Assembly (NCBI GenBank): GCA_024699855.1
Contig: JAMPIQ010000001.1
Location: 17,112,001-17,176,000, forward strand
Source: Aphelenchoides besseyi
Taxonomy: Eukaryota > Nematoda > Chromadorea > Rhabditida > Aphelenchoididae
Direction: 5' to 3'
DNA: 64,000 nucleotides
Part shown: piece by piece, positions 33,900 through 47,722 of the stretch
Numbering within the stretch: position 1 is the stretch's first letter
Layout of the letters: every line of letters starts with the position of its first letter
The notes under the pieces: model-generated
What the model was told of the DNA's origin: nothing
What the model saw: only the letters and a program-made list of their open reading frames with translations
Database searches by the model: none
Program-made: the position numbers and the translations under genes

Positions 33900-36800
33900 A
33901 TGAGTGACGACGCCGTTCAGTTGCCGGTGGAGTGTGTTGCCGAGTTGATTGTCGACGCGGATCGAGCCTCAACGTCGTCATCTCGCTCACCAACAGTAGA
34001 AAACGACGTTCGAAAGTCGACGGTTGCAGCGAATGGAAAGCCGCCGATTCAACCGAAAAACAAACCTTCGATCAAGACCGCAATGCCAACTGAGAGTCGA
34101 GAGTTGACGGCCCCACAAGTTCATCGACTGACCGTTCCAGCCGATGCGGACGGTCGATCGCCATTCTCCGTCGATGGTGGAGCCGAGAATTCGCTGTTGG
34201 TGCTTGTGAGTCAAGTGCATAGGCCGGGACTGGACGACAAGATCAAATCGGGGGACATTTTGATTTCGGCCAATCGACTGTAAGTTCGAAGAAACCAAAC
34301 TCGGACTCTTTTTTAGTTTGTTATCTGGAAAAACTTGTTGTGAAGTGGACCTTTTGTTTCGTGCCGTATGTTCCTCGGGAAACGAACTGGAAGTTGAGTT
34401 CGTGAAAGCCGGTGAAATGCCGAAAGAGATTTCCGAAATCTTCGCCGACCGTCGTTGGTCCGCATTTCATGTTGTGATTCGCGACAACGTCCTACTGAAC
34501 ACTCCACCATGTAATCGAATTTGGGCGTGAAGTAATGGCTAATTTTTGTTTTCAGATACCACGAGACCACGCGAAGAGAAGGAGCAGGAGGGTCGAGATT
34601 TTCATTTCGTGTCCGTCGATGAATTTCGTTCACTTCAAGAAGCGGGAATGTTTTTGGAGTGGGGCGAATACGACGGTAAACTTCGTTCTGTGTAATTAGT
34701 TTGCAACAGAAGTTTCTGGTCAATTGCCTTTGAAATTGGTCCATCTGGCGGCCAATGAGCCACGAAAATGGACATAAGAGGCTGAAAATTGTCTTTCGAA
34801 CTTACTTCGCCGCAACGGTCAGTCCCTCGAGGGCAAAACTCTTCGCGCCTTACAAACTCTCCGCCTGGTCGCTAATCGGAAGGCTTCTTAAGGCTGCGCG
34901 CTTATAAACCGTCGGGCCTTCCGATGTGTTGGTGACCGTCGAAGATGTCCAAGTGGCTCAGGGCTTCCACTCAATTGCTTAACTTCCGTATCACTTCAAT
35001 TGGCTTTGCAATTTGCGTCCAAATTCGATGGCCATTGTTTTCGAATTGCTGTACGATTCGCACTTCCACGAAACGCGGGAGTGTGATTCGTCGACGTGGC
35101 GAAGGCGATGAGTGTGATCGTTTGAATGGAGAGGCCGTAAACTTTTCTGGGCCCACGAAGCGTCAGAAGTTGGTGTGAATCAGGATGAGAAAACGAATTG
35201 TTCTCGACATTTTTTTATGAGCAATACGTGAATTCCGAAGATTTCACTGTTCGAACGACGAAGAGAATTTACGACTTTCGGAGCGAAATTTGCATTTCAA
35301 ATTCGTTCGCTTCGTTGCGGGTTTTGTGTTCTTTTTTCCCGAACCAAATGCCTTTTTGCGTGTCGAGTTTCCATTCAAACGCACGCAATTTGTGCGTGAC
35401 GACGCTCTTTCGCTAATTGACTTGTCGCGTTTATGCAAATTTTTTTTGGCAACCTCGTTCTGACTGACCGTGGGTCGCCCCTCATCCCGAGTGTCGAAGC
35501 GCAAATTCCAAGGTCGCCCGTCGCTTCTCACCTCTTTCCCTCCTATTCGACCTTTTTGTCTTCGTCCGCAATTTTTGCGTTTCTCTCGTTCCGACGCTTT
35601 TGCGCTCGCGCATTCGATTTTTGCCGTCGACGCGAGCAAATTTACATATTCCCGCGTCCAGTTCTTTTTTCGTTGTGGAATTTGGCGGGACGCTTCTTCC
35701 CTCCTTCTTCTTTTGCGCTCTACGTCGATGACTGGACGGCTATTTTTGCGGATCAAGAAATTCTGCGCAGAAATGCGATCTTTGCGCATTTTGCTCGCCG
35801 CGTTCCAACTTTTTACGCTTCGAATTGACCATTACGCTCCTCGTATTTTCTCCGGTTTTGCGTCTTCAGATTAATGGAAACGAGCGGTTTTCGAAAAGAC
35901 GTTCCGATTGCTCAATGATTAAGCAAAAAACGCGGATTAGTCATTTTTTTGCGTGAAACAACTTTCCCATCTTTTTATTCCATGGACTGAAGACCAAGAA
36001 AACACAAAAAAACTCATACGTCTTGTGGCCTAACCCAATTCCACGCACTTCAACGGAACAAACTCGAAAAGTTTTTTGCAAAACCCGGTCAAACGTGCGA
36101 ATGAAAACCTCCACGCAATTTCTTTTGTTCCAAAAAAGTGAGTGGACGGTCGCGTTCTTCGACCTCACCGGCGCGACGTTTTTGTTTTCGTATCAATCGG
36201 GAGTTTTACGAAGAACGTGCGGATCGTCTGTCGGATTTCAAACGATCTTCGGATGGGCGTCGTGCAATTTCTTGTCGACTTTTGTTCGGTTTTTGTATGC
36301 GCCATTTCACGATTCCAATTGAGAAAATCCGCTTTTTCTTCTTGGATGAGGTGGTCGCGGCGGTAATTTTGAGCTTTTACCTTCGCGCACAGCTGGATGG
36401 CTATTTTACGGCAGTCGCCAACCTGTCGGTCATTCGAATCGTGCGTCCCGGTTGGTCTCACGACGTGACCGTCCACTCTGTTGTTCGTCATCACAGCTTC
36501 TCAAATCGACGTCCCGACCGCGGCTTATCATATTCCGGTGGAAGGAAGACGATAAGAAGCGCCGCCGCAAATGCGCCCCGTTTCATTCGATCACGACGGC
36601 AATGGAAAGATGAGACGGAATCGGCCATCTTTGCGCGACATTCAATGGCCCGATCAAACGTCCATTCACGACGTCGAGGCCGTAAAAGACCAACCGGACA
36701 CAGGGCTCACAAATTCCGACGAATCGCCGAACGCCGCCGCTCGAACCTCAACCGTCAATCTCGTCGTATCGGACTCGCCGCTCTTCAAACGTGGTCCCGG

Positions 36801-39800
36801 ACTGCGACGTTCGTACGCGTTGTTGCCATCGAGTAAGGAAACTTCCATGCGAAATTTTCTTGTCAAATTCGGCGTCTCAGGTGAAATTTCCCCGTTGCGC
36901 GCTTTCGGGCTTCTTATCAGATTTCTTCGTCAACGGCGTTTCCCATCGTGGCTACAACGCAAAAAAGTTTTTACATTTCACGCCTTGAGAGATGAAGAGA
37001 ACAACATTAAGTTCAGGTCTCTATTTTAAGTCTTTACACTTCTCTCGACGGTCAATCATATGTCAACGGGGAGGAGGTTGATCACGCCGCTCGTCGTGTT
37101 GTTTTTGGCGCGAAGAAAAAACGCTCTCGAATTGGACGAAAATCTTTTTGACAAATTCACTTGTTTGTTTACTCGTAACCCGTCGTCTCTTTAGGTCATT
37201 TGTACGGCACGCCGAAACCTCCAAACGTTCAATTAGACGATGAACAGCCGAGCAGCTCAATGGTAAACGACATTCGCGGTCCACTACCTCCGAATTGGGA
37301 AATTGCGTACACGGATCTCGGCGAGAAGTACTTCATTGAGTAAGTGATGATACGAGGGAAGTTTAAGGTCGAGTTTCAGTCATAACGCCGGTACAACAAC
37401 ATGGAACGATCCGCGAGATGAGCGAATGAACGACGACTTCCAAGAACACGAAGAACTGCCGGACGGATGGGAGCGAATCGAAGACGAAGTTCACGGTGTT
37501 TTCTACGTCGAGTAAGTTCTGAGGAAATGGAAAGGAAGAGCGAAGACCGTGTGTTGTTTCGACCATTTCCATTCACTTCCAAATTGCATGGACAACGAGC
37601 GGCGGAATCTCGACCGGCCGTTCTCAAGAGCCCGAAGACCTTGACCTCTTGTGTTTATGCACATCCGTTTTTCTAATTCAATTCCTTTTTGGCTGCGTAA
37701 TTGGCGTGCCTTCGGTCGAGCGCATTGACCTTTTCGAAATTGGCTCCAGTTTCCTTCAACCACAAAAAGACGACCAAATCCGCGTGTTAGAGGATAACCG
37801 CAATCGTTACGGTCAAAAACTTAGAGGAGAGTGTAAATCTCCATAACGTTGCCAAAAGTCAACCGTTTTCTTCTTCTTTGGGCCAAGAAAAACAGATGGG
37901 CGAACAACCGCACTTCTCGCTCCTCATCATCATATCTTTTGTTGTCCATTTTACGCGTGGGAATGCAAAGTTTTTTGACATCTCACTCAGAATTTCGCAT
38001 GTTTTTTAATGTTCCCAAGATCGGATGATAACATTTCGAATTCGACTTTTTTCCCAACCAACACTCTCTTCTTGTGAACTCCATAACCGCAACTACGTAA
38101 TCGCGGGAAGCTTGTCGTCACAGATCGACAAGGAGAGAGGGGATCTCGACGTTTGCTAATCTCGACACGGCCATTAAACCGTGTTTAATTGGCTCGTTGC
38201 GATCTTTCGTTCGGGCGATCATAAAACAATGTTTTAACACTTTCAAGGCCCAAAAAGCGACGTGTGCAACGGCAATTAATCTTAGCGATCCGTAACGTCA
38301 TTCCGCTCCTTCAACCTATCGGCTTTCAATTCGATCGAGAGCGGCAGTTCGATTAGAAAGATAACAAAAAAGAAAAATTGGCTTTTTGGTCATGTTGCAA
38401 TCTTTCATTTGCGAGTCGATTGCGCGTAGTTAAAGAACTTGAAAGTTCACGTTCGATTGTTCAGAACTCACGCTTGTGGTTCCTACTCTCCGGGCGGTTT
38501 GTTTCGATTATGTTCGATGATGAAGAACGTGATTGTGGGTCCGTCTGATAAGCGTGGAATTCCACAGATTCTTTCCATCGATGCCCGCTTTCTTCTCGCC
38601 GGTCCACAGTCGCAAACAACGTCGACGGCCGCCGAACTCAACCTTCTGGAACCACACGAATCTTCGCTCTTCCGGCCAATCTTATTTGAACGGATTGGTG
38701 CTGCGGCAAAGTGCACCACCGAGACCTGTCGATACGCAGAGTTTGATTCACGATCTGGTTTATTTTAGTCATATCAATAAACGAACTCAATACGATCCAC
38801 CCGAATCGACAAATCGACCCAATGGCGCGATTTTGAGGTATGTTTACCAGTTGGAATGCTAATGGTATGAATACAGGAATGGCTACTCATCAACCGCAAT
38901 AACCACGAACAATCATATTCCTCCCGAACCGCCGTTTCCACCACCGAGCCAACCGTACAATCATCGACCGAATCAACCGAGCCCGTCGGCTATGATGCCG
39001 TTGATTCACGAAAACGGTTACTACTCGGATACGAACACTGTGAAACGACGGAACACAACCCCCTATTTCACTGTCGATCCCGCACAACTTAAAGGCGAAC
39101 TTCTGACCACGCGAATTTGCAAGGGACCGACGGGCTTTGGATTCACGTTGATCGGCAATGACGGCGGAAATGCGACACCCGAATTCATTCAAGTTCGTTT
39201 TATTACGGCGACGCCTTCAATTATTAAGTTTTTTTCAGGTGAAAAGCATAATAAACGGCGGTCCAGCAGCGGAAAACAACGTTCTACATACGGGCGACAT
39301 TCTTGTCTACGTCGACAACGACTGTATGTTAGGAGCCACTCAGGATGAAGCCTGCAGAATTCTACGATCAATTCCACAGGGTCAATTCGCGACGATTACC
39401 GTGTGTCGAGGCTACAAATTGATCTTGTCTCCCACCAACAAGGTAATCGATAGACACTGATTGCTAATTGATTATGTTCGTTTAGATCTACTCCGAAAAC
39501 ATCTATGCTCCAGCAACAAACTTTCAGAATCGAGCGACCGATCGATTAGAAGTCACGATTCAGAAGTCACAAAAAGGTTTCGGTTTTACGATAACCGAAA
39601 GTCCACAGGGTCAACGAATCAAAAATGTTTTGTATCCCGATCAGTGTCCCAATTTACTTGAAGGCGATCTGATTCTGGAAGTGGACGGTCGAAATGCTTT
39701 GTTGTTGACTCATTCTCAGCTCGTCCAAATGCTTCAAGAGCTGCCGGTCGGATATCAAACTCGAATTCTCGTTTCGCGCCAATCCCCAAGACATCGGTAA

Positions 39801-41530
39801 GCCAACGGTTTATAGTGCCGTTAACTCTCTCGATTAGATCTCGTACACCAACGGCTGGTTTTCGTTTCGGCGAGAAACAGTCACGTACAACGCCACTTCC
39901 AGCTTTGCCTCAACGTTCAAAAACACCCGCACCACAAACGCGAACATTCCGATCGCCTTATGGTACAACAACAATGCCGAGAGTAAGTTCAGAAAGATGT
40001 TTCTAGAGAATTTCTTTTGACCTTTTTCGCTGATAGAATTCGAACTGATGAGTCATTTGGTTTTAGAATTATGGTGGCGCTGTGAAAACACACGACATTT
40101 ACGAGGACCTTCAGCGCTTAAACATTGGCCGTCTGTCAACTCCAGCAATCGGCGGCGACTCGATTCATCGACAGACTCCGAATTACATTCCAATCTCCGC
40201 TCTTGCTCCACGATCTTCGGCTTATGACTCTCGTTCTCAGCTGATTACCGTGAATCTAATTCGAAAATCTGAAGGTTTTGGTTTCCGTTTAGTTGGTGGA
40301 ATTGAAATGTAAGTCGAAAAGAGATGTTTCACAAGCAATGAACACCTATAGGGGAACTCCATTGCAAGTTGGTGCTCTGATTAAGAACGGTGCTGCTGAA
40401 AGAGATGGTCGATTGCGAGAAGGCGATCAGATCGTCGAAATTGACGGTCGAAATGTGATCGATTGTCAACACGGAGTCGCAGTCAACATGATCAAGCATG
40501 CCGCAACGTTGGGTCACGTCAAATTAGTTGTTAGACGATTGCGTGGTAATTTGAATCAACATGACCTATTACTCATATTTTGACTTTAAGATAACTGGTC
40601 TAATAGTCAAAACAACTACACGAGTACTTTCTCTGATTACGGCGAGAATTTGCCGATACGTCCCACGCCATCGCCAACGTACGAAGTGAATTTGGAGAAG
40701 ATGGAAAACGAAGACTTTGGTTGTACATTGGTGACTTTGGAACAGAAACGTTTCATTGGTAATTTAAGAGAATTAGGCTTTGCAATCAACGATTTTGCAG
40801 GTCGAATTATCTCCGACAGTCCAGCAGAACGTTCGCATCGACTTCGCGCCGGCGACTGTGTGGTTGCCATCAACGGTTATTCAACGACCGAGATGACTCA
40901 CCCACAAGTCATCGCTTTCATCAAATCCTGTGGCAATCAGGTCACTTTCACCATTGATCCGACCATCCAAATGCCCCGATACGCAACAGCGGTAAATGGC
41001 GCTAATGGTCACTCAAGACTTACTCCCAATCAGCATGTCGATGTGTCTCCGGGTCCAAGTCAATATGGTACTCTGAATGGCTACGATACAAACCATCGAT
41101 CTTCACCACAAGCGAATGGAAATATTGTAATTGGTACGGGACTTCAATATCTGAATCAGAGCGAAAAGGTTTGAAGAAATTTCAGAAGCTAAGATGCTCC
41201 TTTTGTTTCAGGACTTCAAGCTGATTACCGTGGAGTTGAATCGTGGTGCAAAAGGTTTTGGATTTTCGGTAAGTCTTGCTTCTTCAAAACATATTCAGTG
41301 GTGATGTTTAGATTCGCGGAGGTTTCGAATTCGACAAAATGCCATTGTTCATTCTACGAATGGCTGATGATGGACCGGCAGCTCAGGACGGTCGACTGAA
41401 AGTCGGAGATCAGCTGGTCGAGATTAACGGCGAGAAAACGGATGGAATGACTCACAATCGAGCAATTTCGTTGATACGTGAACAACAAACCGTTCGACTA
41501 ATCGTACGACGTCCGACTACTCCAAATTGA
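33900..41530 (+). CDS. MAGI: MAGI membrane-associated guanylate kinase, inverted (WW and PDZ scaffold)
   Basis: MAGI proteins are scaffolds at cell junctions and synapses. Order here: an N-terminal PDZ0 (LLVLVSQVHRPGLDDKIKSG, DILISANRL); a short guanylate-kinase-like piece starting NTPPYTTRPREEKEQEGRDF and ending FLEWGEYDG; the HLYGTPKPP linker; WW1 (GPLPPNWEIAYTDLGEKYFI, TTTWNDPR); WW2 (LPDGWERIEDEVHGVFYV, TQYDPPE, with Tyr at the second Trp position); and five PDZ domains with GFGFTLIG, GFGFTITE, GFGFRLVGG, DFGCTLV and GFGFSIRGG loops. The last ends ISLIREQQTVRLIVRR. Most introns are about 40-50 bp, but two are long: 34676 to about 37195 (2.5 kb) and 37513-38768 (1.25 kb). The long ones flank the WW region and probably hold regulatory sequence and alternative starts. 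The N-terminus after MSDD is weakly conserved. Confidence 0.93.
36571..36832 (+). CDS. MAGI: Candidate alternative first exon of MAGI
   Basis: Inside the long MAGI intron an ATG at 36571 opens 87 codons (MRPVSFDHDGNGKMRRNRPS, LRDIQWPDQTSIHDVEAVKD, then FKRGPGLRRSYALLPSS) and meets a donor A|gtaagg at 36833. The donor leaves one base of the codon, as the normal donor at 34676 does, so joining to the acceptor before HLYGTPKPP keeps the frame. The product would lack PDZ0 and the guanylate-kinase piece and begin just before WW1. The composition is GC-balanced and protein-like. Use in vivo is inferred. Confidence 0.5.
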
Positions 41531-41793
41531 TTTTCGCTCAACTCCTCTTCACTTGCCAATTCGCCGACAACGTGCAATCATTTCAATCCGCATTCTCTTC
41601 CTGCTATCGTGGTACTTCCGCTACTTCAACCCCTGTTCTTAACTTCTTGATCCAAATTCACTTTTCATACTTGAACGTGCTATTTAACCAATATAAATAC
41701 ATTGCTCCAAACAAAATTTGCCTAGCAATCAGCGCGTGTGGACAAAACAAAATCACGACTTTATTTCCAATACACAATTAAACCATCGATTGA

Positions 41794-43799
<2,006 letters not shown>

Positions 43800-44392
43800 T
43801 TTGCCTGAAAGACGAGAGTGATCAGCTGATCGTATTCACGAGAATCACGAATCAATGAATGCCAATAACGTAAACAAAATGTGAACAAACAAAAGATGGG
43901 ATTATGAATTCAATGGAACAACGAATTCAAGAAGTTCTGGAACGGTTGGTAGACGTTAACGATCTACTGGTAAAAAGATGGAATGAGTTTCACAAGATCT
44001 TCCCGGCTTTCCTGCACTTTCAAAAGAAAAAGCTAACCAAGATTTCTGGGACTTGAAAATTGAAGCGACCGCCAAAATTAACTCAAGAGAATGAATTGAA
44101 ATTCACGGCAATCAAACGAAAGATCTGAATAGACGGACACTAAATCGCCGAGAATCGCGATGCTTAATCGACCAAAAAGCGATACGTGTAGCAGTTCGCA
44201 GTCGACGTGAAATTTGACTCGAAGGTCCGACTTGACAGTCTCGGCTTTTGCTGACTGGAATTGTTAATAGAAATCTCTGGAGGTTGTCTTTATGGTTTTC
44301 AGCTTTGCGTGTTTAAGTCTTTTACTTATTGATGTTGAACATTTTTGATACCATAGTGAACAACCGTAAGGTCACTAGTTTTAGGTTTCCGA
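43800..44392. other. Divergent intergenic region between SRP54 and NDUFA5
   Basis: Both flanking genes start outward from here, so it should hold two promoters. It also contains a small ORF (43904-44056) listed separately. No other coding signal is seen. Confidence 0.45.
43904..44056 (+). CDS. Possible small helical protein
   Basis: An ATG-initiated frame of 50 codons starts MNSMEQRIQEVLERLVDVND, has amphipathic helix character and ends KKKLTKISGT. A donor-like gtaaaa inside (after CTACTG) suggests that it might instead be a first exon. I recognise no family, and small frames of this size can occur by chance. Confidence 0.25.
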   Translation: MNSMEQRIQEVLERLVDVNDLLVKRWNEFHKIFPAFLHFQKKKLTKISGT

Positions 44393-44944
44393 ATGCTGGC
44401 GACTCGTTTGCTCAGTTCGACGGTGCGCAAGACGGTGATCACTCCCGTCTGCTCGATGTACGATAATCCGTACGTTGAACGGCACAAAAAGAAGCGAGAA
44501 GTTTCGGAAGAGTTTCCAAAGAAAGTGAGTTCAACAATCTTTTCAATGATTCATCGATTCACTTGCAATTTAGACCACCGCTTTGACCGGACTGTTCGTT
44601 AACGAACATCCGCATCACTCGTTAAAAGTCATTTACAGTCGAATCCTACGAGCTCTACAACAGATTCCCGCATCGTCGGCCTATCGCGTTGCAACGGAAG
44701 AGATTGTTCAACAGCGTTTGAAACTCGTCGAAGAGGTCGGTTTGTTTTTTCAGCTTTTATTCTCGGTGTTTAGGAGCCTGATATGAATAAACTGGAGGAG
44801 AAGATAGGAATGGGTCAACTGGAAGAGGTGATTCAACAAGCGGAATACGAACTTGAAACTTGTCGTGAAATCACCAAATATAAGGCGTGGGAGCCGTTGG
44901 TTGGAAAAGCGGAAGAAGCACAATGGCGTTGGCCAATTTCTTGA
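44393..44944 (+). CDS. NDUFA5: NADH:ubiquinone oxidoreductase subunit A5 (B13)
   Basis: NDUFA5 is an accessory subunit of the peripheral arm of mitochondrial complex I. Three exons with introns near 44524-44572 and 44736-44774 give TALTGLFVNEHPHHSLKVIY, RILRALQQIPASSAYRVATE, EPDMNKLEEKIGMGQLEEVI and a C-terminus ITKYKAWEPLVGKAEEAQWR then WPIS, which match the family (human: [20 protein letters not shown]...KPWEPLVEE...QWKWPI). The first exon (MLATRLLSSTVRKTVITPVC) is basic and amphipathic, like a mitochondrial presequence, and is longer than in vertebrates. The ATG follows a gttttag acceptor by eight bases. AATAAA lies near 44979. Confidence 0.95.
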
Positions 44945-45043
44945 ACCAATCACATTGTAAATTTTCTATATGATCGAATAAAAGAAAATTAGGTTCGATT
45001 CGTTTATTCGATTAATACAACCATGTAGCTCTTGATTAGTCGG

Positions 45044-47214
45044 TCAAACACAACACCAACTTCGGTTTTTAGACTTCGAAAACAACTGCAACTTCAAAGC
45101 CTCTTCCATGTTCTCGGCGTCACGTTGAAGTAGACGCCTAAACTCAACAATTGTTGTTACATGATTGAAAGCTTACACAGCAACTGCACGCATACAATCG
45201 TTGATTCCAAGACCGTTGAATGCGGATGTCTCAAAGTAAATCATATCGAACTCGTCGGCCAAATCTTTTCCATTCTTGTATGAAACAACTCGAGCCTGAT
45301 CGTTCGGACACAAATCGATTTTGTTCGCAACCAAACACATCACACACGAATCGTCCACTCCGTAGCGTATGCTCTCGATCCAATTACGAACATTCAAAAA
45401 CGACTGTTCGCTGGTCACGTCGTAAACCAGAACCACAGCATCGGCTTTGCGGAAATATTGTTTCGTAATTGAACGGAATCTGCAATCTCGATAACAAATT
45501 TGAAGATCGAATCGAACCTCTCTTGTCCGGCCGTATCCTAAAATTTGAATGTTTATGACGAACTCAACCAACTAATTACCCAAAGTTGAACGGTGATTGT
45601 ACGATCGTGAACGCGGATTTGTTTCATCGTAAAGTCAACGCCGATTGTTGCGTTAAAGAGGGGCTTGAAACGACTGTGACAGAATCTGAACTTTTGATTG
45701 TCAATGTCAGAGACTCAAAGGTCTACAGACCGATGTAGAAAACAAGTTTTGCCAACCGCACTATCGCCAACAAACACCACCTTGTAGATGCGATCGGTGC
45801 CGCGAAGCTCCTAAATCTCGACACCTTTAACACACTCCTTTCCTTCAAACCCGAAACCTATCAATTGCAGCAGCATGCAAATCGGAAAAGCAAAGCGGCA
45901 GCAAAACTAAAAAACGTAACAGTCCAGAAGCCGATAACAACAACAGAGATCATTTGGTTGGAAATGAAGATTCTGCAAAGTAGGAAACTAAAAGCCGTTC
46001 GATTAAGAAGAAACACAAGTTCACCGCAAAACCAAAATCTTCGATTCCACTCACCGCCGTCACCGTACAGAAACCCCCACCATCGCAACAAAACTACCTC
46101 GTGAGCGGCGTTGAGCAGAAGTCGAAGTTGTGGAACTGTTTTTGTTTGAACGTATCCACCACAATTACGACTCACTTCCGCCAAAGTCGGCTGCCAAAGT
46201 GATGGTTTGTGGGCGATTGGGGTCGATGGTGAGAGACCGAGACGCGAGATATCCGAATGGCTGTACGTTGCACGTTGAAGAATATGAGTGAACTGAAAGT
46301 TGAAAGTTAAGTTTTGTGTGTTCTTCCAATTAGCCATAGGAGTTTGAATACTCAAGACTTCAACCGTAAGACCAATTGCGTGAACGGGAGTTGTAGGTTC
46401 GAAGAACGAAAACCTTTTTGGTCGTTTCATAAACAGGTAATTAAACGAAAAAGATAGATGCACTTTCGTTGCAATCCCAACAGTCGATCCATCAAATCCC
46501 ACGCAACAAACCTCCGAGTGGTTTCGGTGCTCCGGATCGTCCATGATGGTCGGACTATCGCGAATGTAAACGTGCACCGGCGGACCAATCAATGAGCCTG
46601 TCGAAGCCGAAGGAGTGAGTACCGAGTTGACTTTTGCTAAACCACGAGACGAGGAGCTGCACTGATCCACCGGCGTGCTCAAATGAATGGAAAATTTGCT
46701 ACGAAGATCGGCGGCCTTCGTACACGGCTTGTCCTTTTGAAATCAAGAGGATTATAGAATAAACGAACAAACCAACTTCTGCGTCCGTATCCAAGCTCAC
46801 GGTTCGAAAATGATGAGGTGCGAGATCGCGTAAATGTCGGCGCTGTAGATTCGAGCGATTAGAGCCGATTAACAGCAATTCTGAAAACGATTGAAGTTCT
46901 TGTTGGCTACAAACTTCACTCACTGATTCCACGCAAAAAATCCTCTCTTGCCACCATCGAAGTTCGAGTGACATCGTTGGCGTTGAAGAACTCATTCAAG
47001 TCGGCGAATGAGACGTTGGGGATCAAACCGTCTAGTTTAGGTAAATCCGCTCGAACAACAAAACCCTTACCATCGGTATCGCAGATTTCGAACAAACGAG
47101 ACGCCTAAAAGACAATTGAAGAACTCATCGATCGCTTCGATGACTCACTTGCTCATCTAACAGTTTTCGTTCCTCTTTCTGCAAACCACTCAAACTGTTC
47201 GGTCTTACCGGCAT
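45044..47214 (-). CDS. RASEF: Atypical Rab with EF-hands (RASEF/Rab45 type)
   Basis: This family joins N-terminal EF-hands to a C-terminal Rab GTPase and acts in membrane traffic. The first exons encode MPVRPNSLSGLQKEERKLLD, then an EF-hand loop DTDGKGFVVRADL and a second, poorer loop (NANDVTRTSMVARE). A serine/proline-rich middle follows (46,680-45,900). The Rab domain has G1 VFVGDSAVGKTCF, an effector region FNATIGVDFTMKQIRV, G3 DTAGQERFRSIT (split by an intron), G4 VANKIDL and G5 ETSAF. The protein ends SWCCV with adjacent cysteines suited to prenylation. The linker exons are less certain, and I do not see a clear coiled coil. The start ATG directly follows a tttag acceptor. Confidence 0.88.
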
Positions 47215-47722
47215 CTAAACCATTCGATTTAGAACCTTTAACACGAGATTAAGAGATGAGTCCGATACATTGCGCATTCAAATCGTCATCTCATTTGTGC
47301 ACATCGGAGGTTCGAAACACGAAAAAACATTGAGAGCTCAGTTCTTTTTCAGCAACAAGCGAATTCGAGTCAACGAAACGGTTTTGCTATGCGCGCGTTT
47401 TTGACGTGAAATAACGAGAACGAACGATTGGAGAGAAGGGGAGAAGACCGGACGTCTGCATCAACGGAATCGAGACATCTTTTGTTCAATTCTCTTAGTC
47501 GGCTGAATAAACTCGAAATGGACGCTTAATGTCCGAGTGGTTTTGACAACCCAAAAAGCCAAATTTGGTAAATTGAATTGACAAGAGGGAACGTTCTAAC
47601 AAACGAAACGGCTTTTTGTTTCCAACGTTCGAACGGTCTTGTGGTCATTTGTCTTGTTTTTTCGTAATACACGTTTATTTGCATTTGTTCGAAATTGAGC
47701 TAAGAACCACGGAGGTTGTGTG

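Noticed and set aside
35244..35789. 181-codon minus-strand frame in the MAGI intron
   Set aside because: It is the shadow of a T-rich, pyrimidine-rich intron and gives a Lys/Arg/Glu-rich low-complexity product with no recognisable domain.
36138..36836. 232-codon plus-strand frame inside the long MAGI intron
   Set aside because: It is Arg/Ser-rich without domain signal and overlaps the better candidate exon (36571-36832) in another frame; only the latter has a phase-compatible donor.
43904..44056. Small ORF between SRP54 and NDUFA5 as a novel conserved microprotein
   Set aside because: Fifty codons can be open by chance and no family or conservation can be judged from one sequence; kept only as a low-confidence feature.
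45865..46104. Plus-strand frame opposite the RASEF linker
   Set aside because: It lies antisense to a better supported gene and gives a Lys/Asn-rich product without domains.
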